A stretch of 64,000 bases of DNA from Bolinopsis microptera (Eukaryota; Ctenophora; Tentaculata; Lobata; Bolinopsidae): NCBI RefSeq assembly GCF_026151205.1, contig NC_087072.1, forward strand, positions 23,143,603-23,207,602. The letters are read 5' to 3'. This document shows positions 45,473 to 57,675 of this stretch, one piece after another. The notes beneath the pieces are model-generated. The model saw only the letters and a program-made list of their open reading frames with translations, did not search any database and had not been told where the DNA came from. The position numbers were made by a program, and so were the translations under genes. The stretch's first letter is position 1. The number at the start of each line of letters is the position of its first letter.

Positions 45473-47410
45473 GGAATACCGGGGGGGGGGGGGGCCAATG
45501 GCATAAATGGAGAAAATGGAGAATTACTCATAGGTTTTTCCATTTTCTCCATAGAAATAGTCTCCATTTTATGCCATTTTATGCCATTTTATGCCATTGA
45601 AAACCTGAAAAATTTAGAATTTCGAGAAAAATTATTTAAAAAAAATATATTTTCGGCCAATAATGAACAGAGTATCATGAAACATGGAGAAAAGTGGTTT
45701 TCAGAAAAACTTTGAAAAATGTTGACTTAGAAAATGTTCGGTCCGAGTCATTTACGATACGTACCTCCCGTATCGAGAGCTCCCGATTCCCAGCTCGTGT
45801 TGCAAAGGGGAGGCCTGCCTTCCGAGATCGCATTACCTCTAGTCCAAAATTGTGTATCGAGGGGAAGGTGTGGACTTCGAAAAACCGAAAAAATATTTTC
45901 GGCAAATAATGAACAGGGTAGCATGAAACGTGGAGAAAAGCGGTTTTCAGAAAAAATTTGAAAAATGCTGACTTAGAAAATGTTCGGTCCGAGTCATTTT
46001 CGATACGTACCTCCCGTATCGAGAGCTCCCGATTCCGAGCTCGTGTTGCAAAGGGGAGGCCTGCCTTCCGAGATCGCATTTCCTCGAGTCCAAAATTGTG
46101 TATCGAGGGAAGGTGTGGACTTCGAAAAACCGAAAAAAATTTTTTCGGCAAATAATGAATAGAGTGCTGGCCTTAGGAACGATCCTTCGGCTTCTTGTAA
46201 AGCTCTTCCTTGAAAGTGCTGGTTTACATTGTAATGCAGGTAATGCCGAAGTAAAATAACAAAGGTGGTCGACTCATTCGATGGCCTTGTTGCGTCGCAA
46301 CGAATCCTCATAAGATAAGATAAGATAAGATAAGAGTAGCATGAAACGTGGAGAAAAGTTGTTTTCAGAAAAAATTTGAAAAATTTTGACTTAGAAATTA
46401 CCCCTCGGTACACAATTTTGGACTCGAGGCTTCCCCCTGGTAATGCGATCTCGGAAGGCCTCCCCTTTGCAACACGAGCTCGGAATCGGGAGCTCTCGAT
46501 ACGAGAGGTACGTATCGAGAATGACTCGGGCCGAAAATTTTCTAAGTCAAAATTTTTCAAAGTTTTTCTAAAAACCACTTTTCTCCACGTTTCATGCTAC
46601 CCTCTTCATTATAAGCCGAAAATATTTTTTTGGTTTTTCGGTTTATCGAAGTCTGCACCTACCCCTCGATACACAAATTTGGACTCGAGGCTTCCCCCTG
46701 GTAATGCGATCTCGGAAGGCAGGCCTCCCCTTTGCAACACGAGCTCGGAATCGGGAGCTGTCGATACGACTACGAGAGGTACGTATCGAGAATGACTCGG
46801 GCCGAAAATTTTCTAAGTCAAAATTTTTCAAAGTTTTTCTAAAAACCACTTTTCTCCACGTTTCATGCTACCTTCTTCATTATAAGCCGAAAATATTTTT
46901 TTGGTTTTTCGGTTTATCGAAGTCTGCACCTACCCCTCGATACACAAATTTGGACTCGAGGCTTCCCCCTGGTAATGCGATCTCGGAAGGCAGGCCTCCC
47001 CTTTGCAGTGCGAGCTTGTTTCGACTGTCGAGGATGTAGGTCTCACTTCTCAGTGCCTATTACTCTCCCCTATTACTCACTCCTGCTGTAGCCTGTAGAA
47101 ATAACTTTACACTAGGCTTGAGTAATTATGAGTTTGCCTGAAGTGTGCCTCTACTAACCTAGTATAAGCATCTAGTAGCCTACTATGAGCTTTCATAAGC
47201 TTGTTACGCCCCTAGTAAGCGTAAATAAACATGTTAGGATGTCCAATTTAGGTGTTAAATGGTGTTAAAGATGACATTTCGAAGACAAAATTCATGGCAT
47301 AAAATGGAGAAAATGGAGAATTACTCATGGGTTTTTCCATTTTCTCCATAGAAAAAGTCTCCATTTTATGCCATTTTATGCCATTGGCCCCCCCCCCCCC
47401 CCGGAATACC
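45473..47410. mobile_element. Poly-G-tipped DNA element with 8-bp target duplication
   Basis: GGAATACC flanks the element on both sides (45473-45480, 47403-47410). The left tip is 14 G then CCAATGGCATAAA; the right tip is the inverse, ending in 15 C. Inside, ~100-bp quasi-palindromic blocks (ATGGAGAAAATGG ... CCATTTTCTCCAT) at 45495-45600 and 47292-47390 are direct copies of each other. The middle holds about five copies of a ~250-bp module, two forward (about 45655-46155) and the rest reversed (about 46376-47020). An ATAAG microsatellite lies at 46308-46335. No transposase; ORFs here are repeat shadows. Confidence 0.8.
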
Positions 47411-47482
47411 TTCAGGCAAACATTTCCGTTGCTAAGAGTGTCTGCGGATTATCATGTGTGACGTGCGCCCACATCCAGAAAG

Positions 47483-49518
47483 TTAAAGGACCAGTTAACT
47501 GAAAAATTTGTAGTCTCCAATTTGGCTAAGATTTAAATCAGCTGTGACAAACTGGTAAAGAATCGTATCGCCGAAAGAACCAACTCTCTAGCGTACGTGT
47601 AACGCGTGTTATTGCAATAATAAGCTGTGGCCTCGTGACGTCATAAAGTCCCTCAGTGCGCGCTTGCATAGCGTAATACATTGCAAATGTTTATCATCGT
47701 CAATAAAACACGTGTAACTCACTCAAATTTTAGAATTATGACTATTACCCTAGTTCTCCAAAATCCTTATAGTTTTGGCTATCATCCTAACTAAAGGAAT
47801 AGCTGATTGGATGTACAGTGCTCACGTCATGATTTTAAACAGTGACATAATTTCTTGAACAGTGGCGGGTGAATGTACGGTTAGAAAGTTTCTGCTATTA
47901 CAAATTATGTCATATAATGTGATAATTTTGGATTGTTTTCATTGCTTAATTACACAAGCAGGGAGACTGTACCGATTATTTTTCCCCAGTCCATGAAACT
48001 CTAACGAATTTAGAAAGGATCTAGATAAGTAGGAGTTTGTTCAATTCCGAGAGCAATTATACTTATATAATAGCGAAATTTCTAACTTTAATCCGCATGT
48101 GTCAGCCAGTACAGGAGACAAGAAGTCTGGCTACTTTACGGCCGTTCCTCTGGGACCATTTGCATTAGTAGAAGTAGCTTCTATCAGAACAGTGCCGTGG
48201 GAACAGAATTCCCGCCAAAATACCCGGTCTACCAAATAGTAACACTGATTGGTGTGTACGGTGTGCGGTGTGTTTTGAATTAGACTTACGGCTTACCTAG
48301 TTGTTATCCTAATTGCATTATCATCGGTACATAACATAAATAAACTACTGGTAAGTTTAAGTACCAAGTGCAAACGTGTTCAGTCAATCGACCCACTGAA
48401 CAACTATAGAATTTCCAAGACCCTAATATTCTCTGGCCATATATTACGGCAAGATCGATTGTTAGATGGCTAAACTACCAACGTTAATCTATACAATTCT
48501 AAAACTATGAGCTAGCACTTTAATCTAAAAATACACTTTTTATATTACTCCTGATTTTTACATTTCACGTAAAACATTGTCGCCACAGGTTGATTATGGA
48601 CACTAACAGCTTAATTTGAGATAAATGACATATGAGTTTCTCTAAAGTTAACTCTAAAGTTGTGTAGTCCAGTCATTTATGGACATTTATGGAAATGAAC
48701 CTGCAAATGTTCAAATACTCACGAAACTTTGCACAGACCTTCCTGAAGGTATGAATAAACGATTTTCGTTTGGAGACATTTTTTGACCGTGGAGAAAACC
48801 CAGGAGGACCACGCCCATATTGACCCAATTACGTAACCAATCCCATGCTTCTGAAGGTTGTAGAGACTTCTAAATAGGCTTAAACGAAGTGGCATATGCA
48901 TGTTTATATAGGAGTTACTGAGCAACACATGGCCTAAAATCCTTACTTTTCGAGAAATTTGCCAAAAACCATTTTGGGCGTGGTGCTGAGCCCATTTTCG
49001 ATAGGATCGTGATAGAGTCTTTAGACAGGGTGCAAAAGAACCGCAATTAGCATATTAATATATGACTTACGAACAAACATATGCCTTAAAGTGCTTACTT
49101 TTTCAGTTATTGGCGAAAAACTGATTTTCGGTTCCAGAAATCATGCTAAAATATGGGCATCTCGTAAATTGGGCTATGAAGGCCCTACAGATTTTTGGAT
49201 GAGTGCAAATTGTGCACAATGGCCATGTTTATATACAACTTATGAAGCAACATGTATCCTAAAATACTTACTTTTCGAGTTATTTGGGGGAGAAACATTG
49301 TATTATGTCCATTTTCTACCTGTAAAATACAGTCTCACGAGCTACTCTGTGCGCGCAAGGGACTTTATGACGTCATCGCCAAAATAATACAAACGCTAAT
49401 TACACGCGTTAGAGAGCAGTTAGAGATTTAGGAATTTCGACTCGTTGCTTAGTTTGCTATTTGTCACAATCTGTCAAAATATGAGGATAACTTTTTTTTC
49501 AGTTAACTGGTCCTTTAA
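47483..49518. mobile_element. TTAA-targeted DNA element, ~2 kb, non-coding
   Basis: TTAA at 47483-47486 and 49515-49518; inverted tips AGGACCAGTTAACTGAAAAA / TTTTCAGTTAACTGGTCCT; subterminal inverted matches continue ~200 bp (GACGTCATAAAGTCCCT versus AGGGACTTTATGACGTC). 48740-49300 has about three diverged tandem repeats of ~180 bp. TTAA is the piggyBac-type target. No open frame of transposase size. Confidence 0.75.
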
Positions 49519-50053
49519 AAATTTCGCTCGCGAATTTTCCACTTTTGCAATGTCGGTGAGTGAAGCAAAACAGCCATAAGCATTTGGAGCTAGGTAGGCC
49601 CCAGAAATTTTTTTGCGTTTTTGCTTGGCCACATAAAAATCTACAATAACAAAATATCTGAAGCCCTTCAAAATAGTGTAGCTGAAATAAATTCGATGAT
49701 AAGAATGTTAAAGAATGTTGAGTGTACAGTAAAAATTCGTATTTTGAGATTTTTGCACTATAGTCATAGAAACTGTCCAGTGTCCGTGTGGTTTACACTC
49801 CAACCAAACAATCGTTGGCAACAAAAAACATGGCAATAAACAATGAGATTTTTAGCGAATTCCTTACATAGTTCTTTATGCATCGAGATTTGATGGTGCG
49901 AATCTGTAATTAAAGAACTGATCGACAGTCTTCCTTGCGGATTTATTGTGTCTATATTCTTTAAGTGAATTGTTACTTTTGTAAATATGAATTTGTACTT
50001 GGGTCAACCAGTTATCTTGCTTTTGCTGTATAGTAATAATTATATTTCAATTC

Positions 50054-50402
50054 AAGGTTTTGTAGTTTTCAGTCATTTAAAAAACCGTTTTTCCTTTCAT
50101 TCAACTCTTCTTAAGTAGTGAGTGAATCATTATTAAGCCCGATTAAATAAGTGGATTGAATAGATAAGACTTCCATATTACATTATGATTAAGCATACAG
50201 CATATATGACTTATATATTATAGATAGAATTAAAAGCCGCTGTATAACTATATGTATAATGCAAATTTCTATTACATTAAAATGAAGACGCTCGCAATAC
50301 AACAAACGAACAACAACGATATTTGTTTTGACACGTGACACTGATTTAATTGGACGTTGTTATATTTTAATTCAAGGTTTTGTAGTTTTCAGTCATTTAA
50401 AT
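50054..50402. repeat. 31-bp direct repeat pair
   Basis: TTCAAGGTTTTGTAGTTTTC with ten further shared bases occurs at about 50054 and 50371. The surrounding 49519-51231 contains no gene. Confidence 0.7.
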
Positions 50403-50550
50403 ATTGGTCGTAATTAGTCGTTGCACGAAGCTTGCTTTGACAAAATTATAACTAATATTCGACCAATCTTAGCATTCGTCCAATGCAATGTTGGTTTATA
50501 TGTTGGTGCCAGTATAATGGCTCGTTTACATATTACCTAAGCCAAATTTT

Positions 50551-50589
50551 GGTCATTTCGAACCCCTCGACGAGGGGTTCGAAATGACC
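50551..50589. repeat. Perfect 39-bp palindrome
   Basis: GGTCATTTCGAACCCCTCG, a single central A at 50570, then its exact reverse complement. It could extrude as a hairpin. No gene nearby (NCAPH ends at 51232). Confidence 0.95.
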
Positions 50590-51231
50590 AACCCTCGACC
50601 CTCGTGGTCCTCGTTACAAGTTGGTGAAAATTATAGGCGAATAGCGGTCAAGTGTCAAAACAAAACAGGCTCTGAGGCTCATCTCCCAACCAATATATAG
50701 TGAATAACACAAATTCAGAAAATTAAATATGGTCTATCAAAAATGTTGGGTTCGTCTAAACAAAGACGGTGTACAAATAAAATTACATTACATCAGAGTT
50801 GGATGTGGTAAATCAGATTGTTTGTAATTTTACTTTTAGGATACAGCTAGTACTGTAACTAAAAATAATGAATTCATTTCAGTAAATAAGTTTATTTGAA
50901 ACCCAAGAAACAAAAGAAGAAATTAAGTGATAACTAAATCTAAAGTGATAACTAATGTAAAGGTTAGGCACATTCAATTCTTATATCATTTTGTATCAAA
51001 ACAGAACTAAAATAAAGTCAATGGTTAAACTTAAAGTTAAGCAGATTCGGTTTCATAAATTTCCCAAATTTCACAACCACATTGATGTCAGTTTAGCTTT
51101 AATAAGATATTAACTTCGTGTATTAACAGAATGGTGTATTCTGTCACAAATAAGATCCAAGACAGAACATATTATGCATTTTATTAACTCAAGAAAGACG
51201 TACAATGTCAATATCCGATTGGTTGTAACCC

Positions 51232-54200
51232 TCATTGACTCGGTGCAATGATTTGTATGTCCGATAAATCTAAACCATCTTTTAGTTCCAGGGTATGTTC
51301 GTTTGCTAAATGCAGTAAACAGGCGAATGCTATCGGCACCGATAAATTCTCTGACATGGTCGCAGAAACCTGAGGAAAGGACGAATATTATCATTCAGGA
51401 TATAGTATTCGGGATAGGAGATTATAATTTGATGGAAAGGATCGTACTTCGAAGAAACCTATTACCTACCTATGCATAATGCATATGCTGTTTCTCAAGT
51501 AACAGCAATACAGAATAAACTAGCCTCTTACTGTGTATAAAATGATCTAAAATATTTGTTTTATAAACAGGGCGTCACTAAGAACTTGTACAAATATTCA
51601 TGGATATTCACCTGATAAGGTATTTTCTTGTACACCTCTGAAAAGTTTACCAACCCGTTCTTCAGTTTTTCTCCCCCGTTTTCTAATACCACCTCTTTGT
51701 TTTTCACCATGTTCTCCACTGAAAAATACGATCTTAAGAACACGCATTTATCATAATTCTGTCCAATATGACCCTCCCATTATGCCAGTATTGTCACACT
51801 TTATTATTCGCAAGGAGTAAACACTTACTTTTAATAGATGCGATTAGAACAATGATAGAGTAGATAAGAATATTATAATGATAGATACTCCAGTCTCAGA
51901 TTCAAGCAAAAGTTAATCATAATTTTAATACACAGATGATCTAAGGTAAAAGTGATCCCAGTGATAAAACACATACCATCTTCACTTGGCCGGGGCGCTA
52001 TGCTACTCCACATGACTTTCTTCAGCTTTCTCACATCTATCTTCTTCGCCTGTTTCGCATAATGAATATCAATGCGTTCGATTTTAGGGGCTGCATCAAT
52101 GAGTTGTAGATCACCGATAGGGGTAGGATTAACATCGCCTTGAGAACCAAAACTAATTTCAGCTGGTCCCGCATCATCGTCGCTATCATCCGGACCATTG
52201 GGGCAGTAATTACTCAAATCGTGAGGGTTATCGTAGTTATACCAATCTTTGTCAGTCGCCTCCCCACTACTGACTATCTTCTCTGTTACGGCGATCTTTC
52301 CTCGCCACAGCGGCATCATGGACAGCTTTCTTAAACTGGATTCCAGGTAGTGGATGTCGAGTGGGAGGGTGTTGTCTGAAGTTCTGTTAGAGCGAATAGT
52401 TTCGTCAGCGAGAGTCGTTTTAGCGCGAGACTTGATGAAATGTTTGAAGAGGTCGTCTTCAGGTGTGTCGAACAAGTGAGTTGTGTGCGTTTTCTTCTTT
52501 CTCTCCTTTTTTTCACCATCCACCTTGGTTAGGACAGGTTTCAGTTTCCAATGACCCGGTCCAGCCCACATGTTGGTTAACTGAGGGTTGAAATAACCAA
52601 ACTCTGTCGGCTCTAAAGCTAAAGTCAATTCGTCAATAGTCATCCTCTCTTTCTCTGGCGCTCTCTCAACATGATCTCCTCCTTCACCCTCATCACAACT
52701 ACTCATCGCGTCCACCCCAAAATCATCCTCGTCCGCTAAGTCCTCCATTCCTGGTACGAAGGGTTCAGCCTGCTCCGACTCCTGAGTGTCAGGTTGGGAG
52801 GGAGGTGGCTCGTAGAAACTCTTCTCCTCCGTACAAATCCAGTTGTTAAACCGGAACCCATCAAACGTGGGACAAACGACTCGTTCAGAGTTCAATAAGC
52901 CAGGAATTAGAGAGGCAAGGTGTGAAGTGTCGATAGTTGGCTCGGGAAGTGAGTCTGAGGTTGTTTGGGTGTGGTACACAGAGGTCGAGTCGAAGAGGAG
53001 GGAATCATTCTTGAGGAAGATGTTGTGAGATATCAGAGCCGCTGTACTCTGCTCATCTGATTGTCTTGTAGTTATCTGATCGGAAAATGGGAATTAATTG
53101 ATTCAAGCTATTCCGGCTACGCTAGCGAATTTCATGTTTCGACTTCTTAATGGTGCTCCGGATCCATTATTTTTTGTCTTAGAAATCGGACCGGATCAAA
53201 GATCAACAAAGACTTATTTCCTGTCGGCTCCTATAAGGAACATATCGGCCATTTTGTCCAGGAATAATCTTACAGGAGCAACAGAAACGAACTACGAAAG
53301 ATCACAATAAAAAGCGAGCTATTCTACCTGGATCAGTGGATCTACATCAAAGCTGAGGTCGTATGTTGTGTTCCGGATATTAGCTAGATTCTTCTCAATT
53401 GTCCTGCCCTCGCAGAGCGTGATCTTCTTTTTCTTCTTCTTATCTTTTTTCTTTGACGCATCGTCAATATCCCCGTCCTCGTCGTCGTCTATATTTTTCC
53501 AATTTTAAAATTAAACTTATGTTCGATTGTCAAAATTCAATTACAATAGGTTAAAATTGATACTTTTCAAGATTCATTCGGAATAAGACAAAAATAAAAA
53601 TAAAAATCACACCTCTCTCATGTTCACCCTCTGCTTCAGTGCTTCCCATGGTACCCAGCATTTTCAGAATATCGCTGTGAACTGCATCCACTCGACCAGC
53701 GTAAATTTTTGCACCAGCATCAATAGTGCACCCGACTACCTGAAGATGATGTTGATAATAATCACTGAGGGGAGGGGGGTTTCTAAATGATTACGTTAGT
53801 GCAATTTTAATAAACCAGCCATGTGCAAACTGATTACGGAGGGGGAAGGGTTACAAATTGTCCTAAAGTGATTACGTTGTATGTGAACGACCCTTGTTAG
53901 ATCGTGCCTTGACATGAAGAGAGCTACGATTTAGAATTAGATAATAGGTTTTAGGTAAGCCTCTCAGCTATTTAATTCATAAATCATCAAGAAGAACACT
54001 CATGATGAAGATATTATACAGTGGGGTGCCATATCTTTTCGTCATTTCTGATAATTAAATGACAATACCAACAATTTCCAATAAACCATAACTCCGCTTC
54101 CGGGCCACCGACTTAAAAAATTAAAAAATGGGTGTTTAGAGAAAATTCTCAACTTTTCTTGGACATTTTAATTAAAAATTTGATTAATTGGTCATTCGTG

Positions 54201-57200
54201 TGTTATATGAGCGATTAAATTAATTAATAAATTGGTCGATCGACAAAAGCGCGCGCGCAATATTATTTTGAGAAAGAGCGCCAAAATTTTGTGACCCTCG
54301 AAAAGGTACTCGCGCGTTCCAAATACTATTAAAATATATCAAGTTGGGACCGAAATTGGCAAATTGGCAAATTTTTCACTGTCAAGAAACATTTATTAGA
54401 TAACATAGCGAACTGTGAATGTATTCAGGGTTGCTATGTGCATAATGCGCATTTAATATATACACCTGAGAGGAAATAGCTAGGATTACACTTTCGTTGA
54501 TATTAAGCCGGAGTAGTTTGGACAAATAATTTCAGGCATTTATTATACACAATGGGTTGTGGGGTGCATCACAGGCTAGGAGGTCCGCTAATATCGTTAA
54601 GATACCACAATCTTGATAAAATATTCATTTAACGGAATCTAGCAAATCCTTAATATAACCCCACATTTATTGTGAGCTTCTTATAAATAAAATAAGGGGT
54701 CGTTCACATATTAGGTAATCAATATTCTAGCAATCAAATATTCATCTAGAATTTAAATATCATTTCGAAAACCTAAAAGATAATTTTTTGCCTTTTGATT
54801 TGTTGACTTTCAACAATTTTCCAGCTCGAACACAAGGGTCCCCCCTTGTATAAATATTGTTAAAAAAATTGTTTTTCAAATATCTCAAATTTGGTACTAC
54901 TACGTTTTTTCTTTCCAAACTGAAAACAATCCAGTAAAAATATTTCCGAAATTTATTAAGTTTTCATGTTTTCTATCTCGATTTCGAAGTCCCCCTGGAA
55001 ACTACATGTCACCCTGATCGTTATGAGCCGAAAATATTTATTTGGGGTTTTCGAAGTCCCCACCTCACCCTTGATATACGATTTTGGAGTCGAAGCTCCC
55101 CCTTTGTAATTCGATCTCGGAGGGCAGGTCTCCCCTATGCAATACGAGTTCGGAACCGGGGAGTCTGCCTTTCAATGTACGTATCAAGAATGACTCGAGT
55201 TTTCCTGGAAACTACTTTTCTCCACAGTGCATATATTAGGATGCAATGAAACTACCGGACCACGATGTATGGGGACTTGCCACCCCATGGCAACATTAAA
55301 ATATATCGACTCTGTTACATCGTTTCATCAAATTATTTGTTATATAGTAGTGTTGAAAGTATTATCACCTTGATCATTATGAGCCGAAAATATTTTTCAG
55401 GACCTAGCCCTCGAGAATTTTTCCTGGAAATTTCTGATTGATATCCGGCCAATCACCTTCTTAACTACTTACTATAGTCGGATGTACGATAAATTTCTAA
55501 ATTTTATCACTGATTTTATACTATTAGAGTGAAATTGAGTGGAATTTGAATTAAAATATTGTCAAATTGCTATTATTCTAGTGGGTAAAAAATACAATTT
55601 TGATTACGTTATCAACAACCAAACCCCCCCCCCCCCCCCCCCCCCGTAATCAACCCTAAGCATTTAAGCATTTGGAAACCCCCTCCCCCCTCGGCTGACT
55701 TCGTTATATGTGAACGACCACTAACAGTGGCGTAACGTTGCCTGTTGGCGCCCCCGCTGAAAAAGCGCCCCTTCCCTTTTGGCAACCCCCCCTAAGATGG
55801 CGCCCCCCGCACAGCGGCGTCGGCGGGGCCCTTCGTTATGCCACTGACCCCTAAGTGTATTTACCTGGAAATTGTCACTCTTTTCTTGAAGAATGGTATC
55901 TATATACTCTAACAGATGCAAACCAAACGCATTTTTAGCATTTATCTTATTTTCTGTACTGAGTTTTATACAATCTGCGTAATGCTGCTTCAACTGGTCT
56001 GAAATGAGTATTCGAATTATTACCATAATATCAATTTAACATCATGTTTTAAATAACACAATGGTGACTGGTGTTAAACCAGGTTAAACCAAAATAAGAA
56101 TAGAGGCCAAAACATTATGTGGTGTCATCAATCGTAATTCAGAAAACTACGATAAGTGAAGCTGTAGCTAAATAAAGAGGCATATAATTAAAGAATTTGA
56201 ATTAACCTGCACTAAGACGTGGTCCTGAGAGAGGGGTCATTACAGTTTTCTTCTTAGAGAGAGTGGGGGAGGATAAAACAGCAGGAGTCTTTTGAAAACT
56301 CTGAAAGAAAGAATTTCAATCATGTGTCAGTAAATATTAAATTTTCTCGAACATTCAATAAAAAATATAATACATATTTCCCCACCAACATTAATTATTT
56401 ATTAAATACATTATTATTAACAAATTATCGAATACATAATCATATTTTAAAACCTATTCAAACTTCCCAGTGGAATAAAGATTTTAAAAAACGCTTCTTT
56501 GCCACATAAGGATGAAACCAAAGATAATCATGCGATCATCATATATATAATACCTGTTTACATGAAATCAAGTTATCAATTAATTAAAGTAATAATAGAA
56601 AATTTGACTACATTGAAATTTGATTACATTAAAATGTTCACAAATATATGAGCTTAATTTATTATAACTAGCAGGAACCCGTATAACCCTAAAATGGTGT
56701 CAAGACTCAAGAGACTAAAATAATTATTACCTATTTAATTCGCGTTTTTGATACCACTTGGGGGTCCAAATTTTGGGCTCTAAAACTCCTATTTATTGGC
56801 CTATTTTTTATTTTTTCATGCTGATTTGGAGGCCATTAAAGCATTTGAATTTTGACCCAGTCAAAAAAGTTTCAGTTTTATATCTTTTACGATTTTTGCG
56901 GAAAGTCACGTTAAAGTTGATGCCGTGGTGTCAGTAAAATGGTATGGATCCATCCATATATATATCGTCTCGCTTTATATATAGTAAGATAAGGTATGTT
57001 AGTCATGTTAGTACTAATACTAGTCATGTTAGTATGTGAGTCACTGAGAATAATATGTAGGGTAAGTAGGATCTATCAAACTATTCATTTTATATGCTAT
57101 TCTATTTATCAAAAGTATTGACAGTACTAACTTGTAATGCTAAAGATTTTCTGTGTGCTTTCTTTTCTGCCTCATCTTCGTTAACTAAGAGCAGGGAATC

Positions 57201-57509
57201 TTCTTCAGTAGGCTCTGAAAAAGTGTATAACGATAAAAAACTAATCTGATTGGTCTGATAAGCATCAGCCTTTCAGATTCTTATAAACCATTTTAGTCCA
57301 AATTATGTGCTTCAGTTAACTGCAGAATAGGCACGATTAGAATCATGGTTGAATGATATTAATGAAATAAAAGTTGACAGTATCATTAGTTTTATCTTAC
57401 CTCTCTTAAGTCCACCTTGGGGAGAGGAGAGAACTAGAGTTCTCCTCCTATTTGCTGATGGTTTTGGAGTACTGGCACAATTGGGCATACTTTTTCTTTT
57501 CGTTGCCAT
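51232..57509 (-). CDS. NCAPH: Condensin I kleisin subunit (barren/CAP-H)
   Basis: Kleisin bridging the SMC2/SMC4 heads in condensin I, needed for mitotic chromosome condensation. Nine exons in transcript order: 57401-57509, 57132-57214, 56207-56300, 55865-55998, 53613-53739, 53328-53488, 51977-53075, 51612-51718, 51232-51369; phases all match, 2052 nt, 683 aa (human 741). Landmarks: CIKLSTENKINAKNAFGLHL (N-terminal kleisin domain), IDAGAKIYAGRVDAVHSDIL, CPTFDGFRFNNW, FGYFNPQLTNMWAGPGHWKL, NYDNPHDLSNYCP, KIERIDIHYAKQAKKIDVRK, and the C-terminal winged helix SENLSVPIAFACLLHLANEH. An expanded Lys-rich stretch lies in exon 53328-53488. Introns are loaded with transposons; the longest (53740-55864) holds three. 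Confidence 0.97.
53755..53900. mobile_element. MITE, GGGGTCG family, in NCAPH intron
   Basis: Shares the TTCTAAATGATTACG interior and the right end GTATGTGAACGACCC. The left tip is eroded, ~15 bases from the splice acceptor of the next exon (minus strand). Confidence 0.65.
54693..55724. mobile_element. ~1-kb GGGGTCG-family element in NCAPH intron
   Basis: GGGGTCGTTCACATATTAGG at 54696 and TATATGTGAACGACC ending ~55718, with TAA on both outer sides (54693-54695, 55722-55724). Much longer than its ~150-bp relatives. Interior includes a 22-nt C run (55624-55645) and, at about 54980-55210, a diverged copy of the ~250-bp module that fills the element at 45.5-47.4 kb. Confidence 0.65.
55717..55854. 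mobile_element. CAGTGGCG-family hAT-like MITE, 122 bp, nested
   Basis: Element 55725-55846, tips CAGTGGCGTAACG / CGTTATGCCACTG. Flanks ACCACTAA (55717-55724) and ACCCCTAA (55847-55854) form an 8-bp duplication with one mismatch; the duplicated bases are the right tip of the GGGGTCG element, so this one landed later. Confidence 0.75.
56340..56530 (-). repeat. LINE 3'-end repeat, copy 2, in NCAPH intron
   Basis: Matches 24300-24490 over most of its length (shared CAGTGGAATAAAGATTT, CGCTTCTTTGCCACATAAGG). Confidence 0.6.
56668..56999 (-). mobile_element. Non-autonomous Helitron-like element, clean ends
   Basis: On the minus strand it starts TCTTACTATATATAAAGCGA after A (56999) and ends ...GGGTTCCTGCTAG before T (56668-56671), the TC...CTAG structure and A/T insertion site of Helitrons with no target duplication. 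Same family as 24888-25617. In NCAPH intron 2. Confidence 0.7.
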
Positions 57510-57675
57510 TGCTGACAGTGTTCGTTTTTTTAGCACGGAACAATAATGAATTAAAACATCAAGTGCTTAATAATATTTATAATTAATATCTGTTCGTCTG
57601 TTTATAAACCATCCCCAATCTCGTATCAGGAAATGATTCAACTCTAGATCTAGGGTTGAGTGTAAATATCTGCAA

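Noticed and set aside
45675-47039. Several Arg-rich frames on both strands
   Set aside because: Repeat modules in forward and reverse copies translated in different frames; no gene.
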